A stretch of 64,000 nt of DNA, taken from assembly GCF_016650635.1 (NCBI RefSeq), contig NZ_JAEKFI010000001.1:62001-126000 (forward strand). The letters run 5' to 3'. The DNA is from Pseudomonas sp. TH43 (lineage in GTDB: Bacteria; Pseudomonadota; Gammaproteobacteria; Pseudomonadales; Pseudomonadaceae). The translations under genes were made by a program, and so were the position numbers. The notes below the pieces were generated by a model. It did no database searches and was not told the DNA's origin. It saw nothing but the letters and a program-made list of their open reading frames with translations. Positions 10,108 to 18,314 of this stretch are shown in pieces (within the stretch, counting starts at the first letter, position 1; every line of letters begins with the position of its first letter).

Positions 10108-11110
10108 GGGCGGCCTCCAGGGCAACGACCAGCACCGTTACATCGTCGCGCCCGCGACAGAAATCGCGGTTCAGGACGCTGGCTATCACGGCGGGATGGC
10201 GGTGCACCAGGCCGGGGTAGTCTTGAAGGTTCCAACGGGACTGCAAGCCGTCGCTGTACATGATCAATAGATGTCCGTTCACGTGAGCATAGTCAAAGGG
10301 CTGGGCTTTTCGGTATTGACCGCCAACGATCCCTGGATGTGAGGCCAGACCACGGGACTTGTCGGCAGCGATCAGGCTGGCGCCGATGTTGCCGACACCG
10401 GCAAACGTCAGGCTGGCGCGATCGGCGTGAAACTGCGCAAACGCCACGGCGCCGCCCCGACTGCCGATCATATCGCGGTGCATGTCTTCCATCAGTGTCA
10501 CCGGTGCGCTGAACGGCGCCTCGGCAAAGGCGCGCTCGCCGGCCCGGGCAGCGCGCTCGGCTTCTTCACCGTGTCCGAGCCCGTCGATGATCAGCGCGCA
10601 GATGTCGCCGCCATGGTAGGCCAGATGCCAGACGTCACCGCAGGCCGGATCGTTGTGCAGTGAATGCTGACTGACGCCGTAGGGCAGGTCCGGCTGACGG
10701 TCGTTGCGCGGATACAGACGGGCGAGCAGCACGGCGCCGCGGTGGTCGGCATACACATCAAAGATGTTGGCCTGGCGTGCCACGGCGCCGAGGCCGATGC
10801 CCTGCGTGCCGCCGGTGGAAAAACCGTCGGTCAGGCACGCATCAAGGTCAAAACCTTGCGCACGATCGACCGCCAGCAACTCGATGCCGGCATCACCCTG
10901 ACGCGGCAACAGGCGCAGGTGCAGTTCGCCACGGCCAGCATGCTTGAGCACGTTGCTCGCCAGTTCCGTGGCCACCAATGCCACGCGGCCGGCGTCACTT
11001 TCACCAAAACCATGTTGTTCGGCGAGGCGTTGCGCGGTGCGTCGGGCATAGCCGATCTGGCTGCTGTCTTCGATCAGCAGTACTTGGGTCAATGACCCGC
11101 TGATATTCAT
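10100..11110 (-). CDS. RsbX-like: HATPase (anti-sigma type) fused to PP2C/SpoIIE phosphatase
   Basis: About 336 residues. The N-terminal half is a GHKL ATPase of the RsbW/RsbT type (VALVATELASNVLKHAG; TGGTQGIGLGAV). The C-terminal half is a PP2C-like phosphatase domain (ICALIIDGLGHGEEAERAA; YSDGLQSRWN; RDDVTVLVV). In the Bacillus stressosome RsbX resets the module by dephosphorylating RsbR and RsbS; the same job is inferred here, with an added ATPase domain. ATG 11110 overlaps the rsbT stop as ATGA; ATG 11116, in frame, is the alternative start. The gene directly follows rsbT, which supports the assignment. Confidence 0.88.
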   Translation of the reverse strand: MNISGSLTQVLLIEDSSQIGYARRTAQRLAEQHGFGESDAGRVALVATELASNVLKHAGRGELHLRLLPRQGDAGIELLAVDRAQGFDLDACLTDGFSTGGTQGIGLGAVARQANIFDVYADHRGAVLLARLYPRNDRQPDLPYGVSQHSLHNDPACGDVWHLAYHGGDICALIIDGLGHGEEAERAARAGERAFAEAPFSAPVTLMEDMHRDMIGSRGGAVAFAQFHADRASLTFAGVGNIGASLIAADKSRGLASHPGIVGGQYRKAQPFDYAHVNGHLLIMYSDGLQSRWNLQDYPGLVHRHPAVIASVLNRDFCRGRDDVTVLVVALEAAHG

Positions 11111-11511
11111 GTCCATCGGGTAATCGTTATGCGAGTGCCTTTGCCGGGTTCGGTTTCCAGTTCGAACTCGTCGACCAGCCGTTTCGCGCCGGTCAGGCCA
11201 AGGCCCATACCACTGCCGGAGGTCCAACCGTCGGTCATCGCCAGTTTGATGTCAGGTATGCCGGGGCCTTCATCACGGAAGGTCAGGCGCAGCCCGACCC
11301 GGCCGTTTTCATCGAGGATCTGCCAGTCCATGTCACCGCCACCGCCGTAAACCATGGTGTTGCGCGCCAGCTCGCTGACGGCGGTCACCAGTTTGGTCAG
11401 ATCGATCAGGCGCATGCCGCACTCGGTACACAGTTTGCGCGCGGTCTGACGCGCCAGCACCACGTCCTGTTCGATGTTGATCGCTTGAGTACCGCTGCTG
11501 CGCACGCTCAT
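11107..11511 (-). CDS. rsbT: RsbT-like serine/threonine kinase (stressosome switch kinase)
   Basis: A 134-residue GHKL kinase. The N box is AVSELARNTMVYGGGG, the G1 box RDEGPGIPD, and the G2 region GSGMGLGLTGAKRL. In Bacillus, RsbT is held by the RsbR-RsbS complex, phosphorylates them on stress and then activates a downstream partner (RsbU). No RsbU or sigma-B gene is seen here; the downstream partners are instead an RsbX-like protein and two histidine kinases. It overlaps rsbS by 4 bases (ATGA) and the next gene likewise, so expression is tightly coupled. Confidence 0.92.
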   Translation of the reverse strand: MSVRSSGTQAINIEQDVVLARQTARKLCTECGMRLIDLTKLVTAVSELARNTMVYGGGGDMDWQILDENGRVGLRLTFRDEGPGIPDIKLAMTDGWTSGSGMGLGLTGAKRLVDEFELETEPGKGTRITITRWT

Positions 11512-11870
11512 TGCTGGCGTACTCGTTCCTGCAGCAGTTTCATGCCGCGCTCGACGTTCAATGCCGTGCTGACGCCCGGCAACGTCAGGCCCAGCTCGAC
11601 CAGCGTGATCGCCACGGCCGGTTGCATGCCGACCAGCATGGTTTCGGCATCCATGATTTTCGACAGACCGGAAATCGTGCCGATCATCCGGCCGATGAAC
11701 GAGTCGACCATGTCCAGCGCCGAGATGTCGATCAAGACCCCGCGCGCCGAGGTTTTGCTGATGCGCTCGGACAAATCATCCTGAAGGGTCAGGGCGAGCT
11801 GGTCATGCATGTCGACCTGAATGGTCACCAGCAGAAAGTCGCCCATTTGTAGAATCGGGATACGTTCCAT
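11508..11870 (-). CDS. rsbS: RsbS-like STAS scaffold protein
   Basis: A single STAS domain of 120 residues, beginning MERIPILQMGDFLLV. The conserved phosphorylatable serine is S57 in DMVDSFIGR, matching S59 of Bacillus RsbS. It is the core scaffold that, with RsbR, sequesters RsbT in the stressosome. It lies 4 bases after rsbR and overlaps rsbT by 4 bases. All key residues are present. Confidence 0.93.
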   Translation of the reverse strand: MERIPILQMGDFLLVTIQVDMHDQLALTLQDDLSERISKTSARGVLIDISALDMVDSFIGRMIGTISGLSKIMDAETMLVGMQPAVAITLVELGLTLPGVSTALNVERGMKLLQERVRQQ

Positions 11871-11874
11871 CGGC

Positions 11875-12726
11875 TCAGACCGCTTTGCCGAGGCTGATGC
11901 CCAGGCGTGTCAGCGCGAGTTTCAGCGCGTCGGCCAGATTGGCCTTGGTCACCACGCCTTGCAGATCAAGCCCGAGGTGGACGATGGTTTGTGCGATCTG
12001 CGGGCGCACGCCGCTGATGATGCAATCGGCGCCCATCAGGCGGATGGCCGTGACGGTTTTCAGCAGGTGCTGGGCGACGAGTGTGTCGACGGTGGGCACG
12101 CCAGTGATGTCGATAATGGCGATTTCCGAACCGGTGTCGACGATGCGTTGCAGCAGCGATTCCATCACCACTTGGGTGCGTTGCGAGTCCAGCGTACCGA
12201 TCATCGGCAGCGCCAGAACGCCGTCCCACAGCTTGACCACTGGTGTCGACAGTTCCAGCAGCTCTTCCTGTTGACGCTTGATCACCGCTTCGCGGGATTT
12301 CTGGAAGGTACGGATGGTGTGCAGGCCGAGGGCGTCGAGCAGTTCGGAGATTTCCCAGAGCTGTTCGGCGAGCAGCGCCGGTTGGTCGTGGTAATGCGCC
12401 TGGAGCAGGGCGAACAGTGGGCCTTTAAGGGCGAAGATGAAGCTGGCGGTCTGCTGCGAATCCTGACCCAGCATGGCGCGGCTGTGGGAGAGTTTTTCAA
12501 GAAACTGGCGGGTGCTTTCCCAGCCCGGTGCGTTGATGTTGTTGCCGTTGTCATTCTCCAGACCGCTGACCACCAGTTGCAGGAACTCGCCAGTCTGCTG
12601 CCGCACATCGTGGTCTTTCAGGTTACGGGTGGCGCCGCTGGCTTCCAGGCCATTGATCCATTCGCCCAGCAGTTGGTTTTGTTTGTTCTTCATCGCATCG
12701 AGTGTGCTGTTCTGCAGTGCTGCCAT
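11875..12726 (-). CDS. rsbR: RsbR-like stressosome sensor (N-terminal helical domain plus STAS)
   Basis: A 283-residue protein. The first roughly 155 residues are an all-helical sensor domain in the place of the non-heme globin domain of Bacillus RsbR, followed by a linker helix and a C-terminal STAS domain (about 165-280). Thr residues at the family phosphorylation sites are present: T178 in PMIGTLDSQR and T212/T215 in GVPTVDTLVAQH. I start it at ATG 12726 (MAALQNSTL), where homology would begin; the frame stays open to 12933 but the extra residues look non-coding. It is the first gene of the six-gene operon, so the promoter should lie in 12727-12979. The sensed signal cannot be read from sequence. 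Confidence 0.9.
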   Translation of the reverse strand: MAALQNSTLDAMKNKQNQLLGEWINGLEASGATRNLKDHDVRQQTGEFLQLVVSGLENDNGNNINAPGWESTRQFLEKLSHSRAMLGQDSQQTASFIFALKGPLFALLQAHYHDQPALLAEQLWEISELLDALGLHTIRTFQKSREAVIKRQQEELLELSTPVVKLWDGVLALPMIGTLDSQRTQVVMESLLQRIVDTGSEIAIIDITGVPTVDTLVAQHLLKTVTAIRLMGADCIISGVRPQIAQTIVHLGLDLQGVVTKANLADALKLALTRLGISLGKAV

Positions 12727-12979
12727 GTGCCTGTTGCTCCGTAGCGAAATGGGGGCCGATTTCAGAAAAAATGATCGGCGCGCTGTCAGTGACATTTGCC
12801 GTTTGAAATAGTTGTTCGTTCCGACGCGGATATTTTTGATTTGGCGCAAAGAACTTCCCGGTAACTCTAGTCGGCGTGGCCGTTTGCAGCGATCTTTTGA
12901 ACGATTGCCCACCCGCAGGCTTCGAATCTTCAAGGCCCGGCGGGTTTACGTCGGGCTGGCTTCGATGAATGAGGTGGCT

Positions 12980-13249
12980 ATGAACGAGCAATCGACGCAG
13001 CAACAGAATCAACCCGGGCAACCGATCAATCGTAATGACCCGGCGATCGACCCACAAGTCCCTGGGCAACCCGCACCCACGCAGCAACAAGGCGAGGGCG
13101 ATCAGGCACAAAGTGCCGATCCTGCAGTGGATCAGAAGAGCAAAAATACGGACAACGATAATGAATTCAGTCCGGGCTTCGAACCGCAGCCAGATCGTGC
13201 GAAGCCGGGTGAGGAAACGGATGCCGATATCGATACTGACGGCGGTTAA
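12980..13249 (+). CDS. conserved hypothetical small acidic, low-complexity protein
   Basis: An 89-residue protein rich in Q, P, D and E with almost no hydrophobic core (MNEQSTQQQNQPGQP... TDADIDTDGG). It is probably intrinsically disordered and soluble. I chose ATG 12980, with GAGG five bases upstream; an in-frame ATG at 12965 is less likely. It is divergent from rsbR and ends 18 bases before a strong terminator. I do not recognise a function. The neighbouring DUF4142, DUF465 and acidic 54-residue genes suggest a general-stress gene group, but that is inference. Confidence 0.7.
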   Translation: MNEQSTQQQNQPGQPINRNDPAIDPQVPGQPAPTQQQGEGDQAQSADPAVDQKSKNTDNDNEFSPGFEPQPDRAKPGEETDADIDTDGG

Positions 13250-13267
13250 TCGTTTCAGACATGAACA

Positions 13268-13299
13268 GGCCGCATCCACGGGATGCGGCCTGATTTTTT
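13268..13299 (+). terminator. rho-independent terminator
   Basis: GGCCGCATCC (13268-13277), loop ACG, then GGATGCGGCC (13281-13290) form a perfect 10-bp stem followed by TGATTTTTT. It ends the small acidic protein gene. On the other strand there is no T run, so it is not bidirectional. Confidence 0.9.
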
Positions 13300-13306
13300 A
13301 CGGCGG

Positions 13307-13828
13307 TTATTTGCTTGGATGTTTGGCTTGCAGTTCTTTCGCAGCGGCGAGGTGTTTTTCCAGCGCCGGGAGCATTTTCTGTGCAAAGGCTTTCAGTTCG
13401 GTGGCGCCTTTGACCTTGTCGTCAGTCACGGTGTTGGCTTCTTTCTTGAACAGCTCGATGGTCTCTTCGTGGGCCTTGACCTGATTATTGGCGTAGGCCG
13501 CATCGAAAGACTCATCGCGCATGTCGAGGATTTTTTCCTTGGCCTGCTTGACCAGGGTTGTCGTGTCCGGAACCTTGATGTCGTTGGACTGGGCAATGCT
13601 CGCCAGCTCATCGTTGGCCTTGCCGTGATCGGTGATCATCATGTTGGCGAATTCTTTGATGTCAGCCGATGAGCTCTTTTCCAGCGCCAGGCGACTGGTT
13701 TCGATTTCGGCGATGCCACCCGCAGCGGCATTGTCGACGAAGGTATTGGAAGTGGCAGCGAACGCGCTGCCCATGCCGGTGCTCAAAGCGACAGCCAGCA
13801 CAAGGTGACGCAGGTTGAATCCGTCCAT
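13307..13828 (-). CDS. DUF4142 family exported protein
   Basis: A 173-residue protein with a signal peptide (MDGFNLRHLVLAVALSTG, cleavage near AFA-AT). The mature part is a ferritin-like four-helix DUF4142 domain, with helices around FVDNAAAGGIAEIETSRLA, FANMMITDHGKANDEL and AAYANNQVKAHEETIELF. The family is periplasmic, common in Pseudomonas and Rhizobiales, and stress-associated, but its biochemical role is not established. The start at 13828 has GGAG 11 bases upstream; a longer frame to 13993 has no signal peptide logic. Confidence 0.88.
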   Translation of the reverse strand: MDGFNLRHLVLAVALSTGMGSAFAATSNTFVDNAAAGGIAEIETSRLALEKSSSADIKEFANMMITDHGKANDELASIAQSNDIKVPDTTTLVKQAKEKILDMRDESFDAAYANNQVKAHEETIELFKKEANTVTDDKVKGATELKAFAQKMLPALEKHLAAAKELQAKHPSK

Positions 13829-14034
13829 TGGTGTATCTCCACGCAGGTTATTGTCGGTGTTACACAGTGGAGGGAAAGCTTCGAGCAAAGGTTTTATCGC
13901 ATTTGCGACAGGGCGACGAACGGGCACCGCTGGTCTGACAGGTGGTCGACAGAATGACCTGACCAAGGCCATTCTGATCACTGGCCAGCGCAATCGGTCG
14001 CGTTGACCAGCCGATCAATTGACGGAGGTGTTCC

Positions 14035-14277
14035 ATGCCGGTGACCCATGACTTGTTACAGGATTTGAAACTGACGAAGGAAGAGATCCAGCAAAAACGC
14101 ACCGCGGATCCACATCTGGACGCACTGATCAACAAGTATTCCCAAGCGGATGCCGAGGTAGTCAAGGCCGAGACGGCGACCTCGGATGCACCCAGCGACG
14201 ACACGCTGAAAAAACTCAAAGAGAAACGCTTGCAAGTCAAAGACAAGATCGTCGAGCAATTACAGGCCCGATCCTGA
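14035..14277 (+). CDS. DUF465 (YdcH-like) family protein
   Basis: An 80-residue, highly charged, helical protein (MPVTHDLLQDLKLTKEEIQQ). It carries the family pattern of two helices with a basic C-terminal stretch (KKLKEKRLQVKDKIVEQL). A strong ribosome site, GGAGGTG, precedes the ATG. It is transcribed away from the DUF4142 gene. The function of the family is unknown. Length and helical pattern fit well. Confidence 0.8.
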   Translation: MPVTHDLLQDLKLTKEEIQQKRTADPHLDALINKYSQADAEVVKAETATSDAPSDDTLKKLKEKRLQVKDKIVEQLQARS

Positions 14278-14386
14278 CCGCCAGTCGCACCATCGACGCT
14301 CGGTGGTGAATTGACTGGAACGACGTCAATCACTGGCACCTCCAATGTTCAGAGTCTGCAATCACTGATTTTTTGCGAGGTGCCTT

Positions 14387-14551
14387 ATGAACGATCCCAA
14401 ATTCCCCAGCGAAGAGCAGGGCGCTTTTGACCCGGTTCCGACGCATCCTGAACCCAATAGCCCGGCGCGCACCACGACCCATCCTGATGAGCCGGATGAG
14501 GATTTGCCGGAAGACGAAGATCCGGAAAAATTCGACAAATCCAGCAACTGA
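14387..14551 (+). CDS. small acidic hypothetical protein (54 residues)
   Basis: A short frame starting MNDPKFPSEEQGAFD and ending EKFDKSSN, rich in D, E and P and predicted to be disordered. GCGAGGTG lies five bases before the ATG, a good ribosome site. Composition resembles the 89-residue protein at 12980, which supports both being real and similarly used. No function is recognised. Confidence 0.6.
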   Translation: MNDPKFPSEEQGAFDPVPTHPEPNSPARTTTHPDEPDEDLPEDEDPEKFDKSSN

Positions 14552-14991
14552 CAGACCGCTTTCGCGAGCAAGCTCAGCTCCTACAAGGGATCGCATTTCC
14601 CCTGTAGGGAGCAAGGCTTGCCCGCGAAGGCGCCAGTCAATTCAGCACAAATCCCCACTGTAGGAGCAAGGCTTGCCCGCGAAGGCGCCAGTCAATTCAA
14701 CACAAATCCCCACTGTAGGAGCAAGGCTTGCCCGCGAAGGCGCCAGTCGATTCAACACAAATCCCCACTGTAGGAGCAAGGCTTGCCCGCGAAGGCGCCA
14801 GTCAATTCAACACAAATCCCCACTGTAGGAGCAAGGCTTGCCCGCGAAGGCGCCAGTCGATTCAACACAAATCCCCACTGTAGGAGCAAGGCTTGCCCGC
14901 GAAAGCGCCAGTCAATTCAACACAAATCCCCAGTGTAGGAGCAAGGCTTGCCCGCGAAGGCGCCAGTCAATTCAACACAAATCCATCTAGT
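14552..14991. repeat. seven-copy 55-bp REP tandem array
   Basis: Copies of TGTAGGAGCAAGGCTTGCCC-type units start at 14603, 14659, 14714, 14769, 14824, 14879 and 14934 and run to about 14985. The period is 55 bp (56 for the first). Each unit is a 29-bp REP half followed by a nearly constant 26-bp tail (CCAGTCAATTCAACACAAAT...). A reversed REP half, TTCGCGAGCAAGCTCAGCTC, lies just before at about 14561. Units differ at only a few positions (AATT against GATT). The 440-bp region has no gene. Confidence 0.92.
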
Positions 14992-16068
14992 TCACTTCAG
15001 CGCCGCCTCCAATGGCAGTCGCGCCATGTGCGTCGCTTTCAACGACCCCAAATACAACCACTGCCCATACTCGCGCACCGTAGTAATCGGCGAATAATTG
15101 CCGCTGCCGGCACCCTGCAAGTTCGCTATCACCTTGCCGTCCAGATCCAGTCCCAGCACAAAACCGCGCTTCTCCACCGGTTTCGGCAGCACAGTCAGCG
15201 CCCGGGCGATCATCTTGCGCACGAACGGGTGTCCGGCCGTGCCATCGAGTAACGCATTGCGCGGCGCGTACAGCGCGACCCAGACCCGGTTGCTGCCATT
15301 GAACGCGAGGTTGTCCGGCAGCCCCGGCAGGTTGTCGATAAACAGGTCATGGGTTCCAGCCTTGGGCCCGGTCAGCCAATAACGACTGATGCGGTAGGCG
15401 CCGGTTTCGTTGACCAGTACATAAGCGTCGTCCGGGCCCAGAGTCACACCATTGGCGAACTCCAGTTTGTCGAGCAATACGCTGGTCTTGCCGGTCTGGA
15501 AGTCATAGCGCAGCAAACGCCCGTCGCCGCCGTGTTCGATAATCGCCTCGCCGTCGTGGCCGTAACCCCAGCGACTGGTGGCGTCGCTGAAATAAGCGTA
15601 ATGCCCGGATTCGTCGATGGCCACGTCATCGGTGAAACCGAAGGCCAGGCCATTGGCTGCATTGGTCAGAGGGATCAGGCGTCCTTGCGCGTCGAGCGAG
15701 AGCAAACCCTTGACTCCGTCGGCGATCACCAGCAAACCGTTCGGGTGACGGGCCAAGCCCAGCGGCCGTCCGCCCGTGTCGGCAAGTACCTGGCGTTCTT
15801 TGCCGTCGAGGCTGGTGCGCAGCAGTCGACCGTCATGCAGCCCGGTGATCAGAAAGTCGCCTTCCAGTAGCAGCGCCTCCGGACCTTCGATGTCGTTCGG
15901 TCCGACTCGTACCGCGCCTTTGAGCTTCTGGTTCTCGGCGTAGGTGCCGCTCTCAAGCGATGGTGCTGCCTGCGGTTTCCAGGCCACCGGCTCGACCCTG
16001 GTGGGCATCAGCAGTAAAAAAGCGATGACGAGGATGATCAGCAGCAGCAACAGACGCCGCAGCTTCAT
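14992..16068 (-). CDS. strictosidine synthase/SMP-30-like lactonase, membrane anchored
   Basis: A 358-residue protein with an N-terminal hydrophobic anchor (LRRLLLLLIILVIAFLLLMP). It is followed by a six-bladed beta-propeller of the SMP-30/strictosidine-synthase-like (APMAP) family: GPEALLLEG, RPLGLARHPNG, FTDDVAIDESGHYAYFSDA, FANGVTLGPDD and LPGLPDNLAFNGS. Members hydrolyse lactones or esters; the exact substrate is unknown, and the domain should face the periplasm. Its ATG overlaps the stop of the upstream hydroxylase gene (ATGA), so the two are one operon and probably act on the same lipid or lactone. Confidence 0.85.
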   Translation of the reverse strand: MKLRRLLLLLIILVIAFLLLMPTRVEPVAWKPQAAPSLESGTYAENQKLKGAVRVGPNDIEGPEALLLEGDFLITGLHDGRLLRTSLDGKERQVLADTGGRPLGLARHPNGLLVIADGVKGLLSLDAQGRLIPLTNAANGLAFGFTDDVAIDESGHYAYFSDATSRWGYGHDGEAIIEHGGDGRLLRYDFQTGKTSVLLDKLEFANGVTLGPDDAYVLVNETGAYRISRYWLTGPKAGTHDLFIDNLPGLPDNLAFNGSNRVWVALYAPRNALLDGTAGHPFVRKMIARALTVLPKPVEKRGFVLGLDLDGKVIANLQGAGSGNYSPITTVREYGQWLYLGSLKATHMARLPLEAALK

Positions 16069-17210
16069 GCGCTGGCCCTCGCTGATGCAATGGATTGCGC
16101 TGCCCTGTCGCGCAGCGCCAGCATTGAAGCGGCCGATTCGCGATCAATCCGTCGCTTGAGCAATAACTGATTGGCAATGCGCATGCCCAAGCCCTCGAAG
16201 TGATAGTCGAGGGTGCGGACAAATCGCGTGCCGAGCGTGTCGCCCGAGCATTCATACGTCAGCAGCAGCGACAGGCCATGGTCGCCTTGTGCCCGCGCGC
16301 ACCAGCGCCGGCCTGGCAAGTATTCGGTGACCTCCCAGCGCAAGTGTCCCTGACGACCGCCGGCATGAATCTCTTCTTCGAAGCGTGAGCCGGCATGCAG
16401 TGGACCTTGCGCGCCGTCGATCTTCAGTGAGGACGGGTGCCATTCCGGCCAGCGGCTGACACTGGCGGCGTAGGCGAGTACGGCAATCGGCTCGCCAGGG
16501 ATGTCGATGTGGTGCTGCATACGGGTCATGGGCATTCTCGAATAGCGCAAAGGGTCGGCTTCCGGCTCCCAGTAGAGGGTGCCGAACAGGTAATCCATCA
16601 GTGGCAAAACGATGTTGAAGTTGCGCTCTTGCATACGCTCGCGACGGTGATGCAATTCGTGCAGTCGGCGCATCTGGCGAATCCACGGCAGGCGCGTCAA
16701 TGGATTGCTCGGGGGCAAATGCTCAAAGGCATGAAACACTTCGTATGCCAGATAACCGAGCACCATGCAGCCGCCGAACAGCCCGGCAACGTTGCTGTTC
16801 AGCTGCTCGAACAACCACCACAAGGGCAGGGTGATGACCAGCGTATGAATCACGATCAGCCACGCCGGGAACAGAATCACTCGCCAGTCGCGGGCGCTGT
16901 CGAAGGTCATGTGGCCGGGGGTGAAGAAGCTGTGATGATCACCCGCGTGGCGGGCGTAGAACATTTTCGCGAAGGTTTTTTTGTGGTGGCCGAGATGGCG
17001 ATGGACCATGTACACGCCGAAGTTGAAGAGCAGCAGGGTCAACGGCACCGTCAACCACTCCAGCGGTCGCACCTGTTGCACGCTGCTCCAGAATGCACCC
17101 ATGGCCAGCACGCCGAACAGCAGCACGAACGCGCCATGCAGCCACGGGTTGTACAGCGGATGGATGGCCGCACGGTAGCGGCTGCGAAATGCCTCGGTGG
17201 TCTGCCTCAC
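16065..17210 (-). CDS. fatty-acid hydroxylase (sterol desaturase type) fused to an SRPBCC domain
   Basis: The N-terminal part is a di-iron membrane oxygenase of the sterol desaturase/fatty acid hydroxylase family, with histidine boxes HRHLGHH, HAGDHHSFF and HELHHRR among several membrane segments. The last roughly 140 residues (from about IDIPGEPIAVLAYAA) are an SRPBCC/START-type lipid-binding domain. This pairing is uncommon and suggests a bound hydrophobic substrate. I prefer the GTG at 17210, preceded by AGGTGAAC at suitable spacing; an ATG at 17300 adds 30 weakly hydroxylase-like residues and has a poor ribosome site. A LysR regulator is directly upstream on the same strand. Confidence 0.82.
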   Translation of the reverse strand: MRQTTEAFRSRYRAAIHPLYNPWLHGAFVLLFGVLAMGAFWSSVQQVRPLEWLTVPLTLLLFNFGVYMVHRHLGHHKKTFAKMFYARHAGDHHSFFTPGHMTFDSARDWRVILFPAWLIVIHTLVITLPLWWLFEQLNSNVAGLFGGCMVLGYLAYEVFHAFEHLPPSNPLTRLPWIRQMRRLHELHHRRERMQERNFNIVLPLMDYLFGTLYWEPEADPLRYSRMPMTRMQHHIDIPGEPIAVLAYAASVSRWPEWHPSSLKIDGAQGPLHAGSRFEEEIHAGGRQGHLRWEVTEYLPGRRWCARAQGDHGLSLLLTYECSGDTLGTRFVRTLDYHFEGLGMRIANQLLLKRRIDRESAASMLALRDRAAQSIASARASA

Positions 17211-17322
17211 TGCGTTCACCTGTGGGTATGGTTGTGCTACCCGGCAGATTAGCCGATCCGGCGATTTGTGCAGGCGCGACCTTGAGGTCACATGCGCCAT
17301 GCTCCGGTGTAAACCGGCAGCT

Positions 17323-18186
17323 TCAGCTCAGCGGATTCCAGCGTTGCGACCAGTCGTCATCGGTATGGATCACTTCGCGCAGCAGGTTGAAGGCATGTTG
17401 CAGGGTCGCCGAGTCGCGATCACGCGAATAGACCAGATAGGTCGGATAGCTGAATTCCGGAGCTTTGGTCACCGGTTCCAGTGCGCCGGTTTCAAGGTAG
17501 GTGCGAACGACGCGGGTGCGGAAGTAGCCGCTGCCACCGTTTTCCAGGATGTATTGCAGGGCCAGCGGGCCGAGGTTGAAGCTCAGCGCGGCTTTGGCTT
17601 TTTCCGGCAGGGCGGCATCGTGTTGGCGACGGAAGTCCGGGCCCCAGTCGATGTAGACGTAGGGATCCGGACGGTCAGGCGTACGCACCAGAATCAGTTT
17701 TTCTTCCAGCACTTGCTCGACCTGCAAACCCGGCCAGTATTCCGGCTGGTAGACCAGCGCTGCATCGAGTACACCCAGTTCCAATTGGCGCAGCAGATTT
17801 TCGCCATCGCGGATTTCCATACGCAGCGCATGACCGGGGATTTTTTCGCGCAGTTCGGCGGCCCAACTGAGCATCAGCGGATTGCACAGGCTGACTTCGC
17901 CACCGATGTGCAGCACGTTGTGATAACCCTCGGGCAACGGCAGGTCGCGGCGCGCGGCCTCCCAGGTCTGCACCAGTTGATTGGCATAGACCACGAAGGC
18001 TTCGCCATTGGGCGTCAGCTTCGCCCCGGCGCGGTTGCGCACGAACAGCGTGCTGCCCAATTGGCTTTCGAGTTTTTGCACCCGGGCGGTGATGGCCGTT
18101 TGTGTGACGAACAGCTTTTGCGCGGCAGCGGCGAGACTGCCGTGGCGGACAATTTCCAGAAAGGTACGGGCGAGGTCGATGTCCAT
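17323..18186 (-). CDS. LysR-family transcriptional regulator
   Basis: A 287-residue regulator. The N-terminal winged helix-turn-helix (MDIDLARTFLEIVRHGSLAAAAQ, TQTAITARVQKLE) is followed by a periplasmic-binding-like effector domain from about residue 90. It starts at ATG 18186, since the frame upstream to 18243 is not LysR-like. It lies upstream of the hydroxylase-lactonase pair on the same strand and may control them, or may act on hypX upstream; neither can be shown from sequence alone. Confidence 0.92.
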   Translation of the reverse strand: MDIDLARTFLEIVRHGSLAAAAQKLFVTQTAITARVQKLESQLGSTLFVRNRAGAKLTPNGEAFVVYANQLVQTWEAARRDLPLPEGYHNVLHIGGEVSLCNPLMLSWAAELREKIPGHALRMEIRDGENLLRQLELGVLDAALVYQPEYWPGLQVEQVLEEKLILVRTPDRPDPYVYIDWGPDFRRQHDAALPEKAKAALSFNLGPLALQYILENGGSGYFRTRVVRTYLETGALEPVTKAPEFSYPTYLVYSRDRDSATLQHAFNLLREVIHTDDDWSQRWNPLS

Positions 18187-18248
18187 GGGCGGGCCGGTGT
18201 TTGAGGTGAGCGCATTGTAAGTGCCCGCCGGATACCGCGTCATCGTTC

Positions 18249-18291
18249 ATCGCGAGCAGGAATACCTTGTAGGCGTGAGCCTGCTCGCGAT
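18249..18291. repeat. REP-type inverted repeat
   Basis: TCGCGAGCAGG (18250-18260) and CCTGCTCGCGA (18280-18290) form a perfect stem around a 19-base loop. It lies between the hypX stop and the LysR start, both on the - strand. Confidence 0.7.
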
Positions 18292-18314
18292 AGGGGCATC
18301 GTAAACGCCGAAGA

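Noticed and set aside
12846..12880. GAACTT near 12850 as an AlgU (sigma-22) promoter for the 89-residue gene
   Set aside because: No TCTGA-like -10 element is found 16-17 bases downstream, so the match is only to the -35 half.
14603..14985. 55-bp periodic array as a CRISPR
   Set aside because: The segments between the conserved halves are themselves nearly identical and not unique spacers, and no cas genes are near. It is a REP tandem array.
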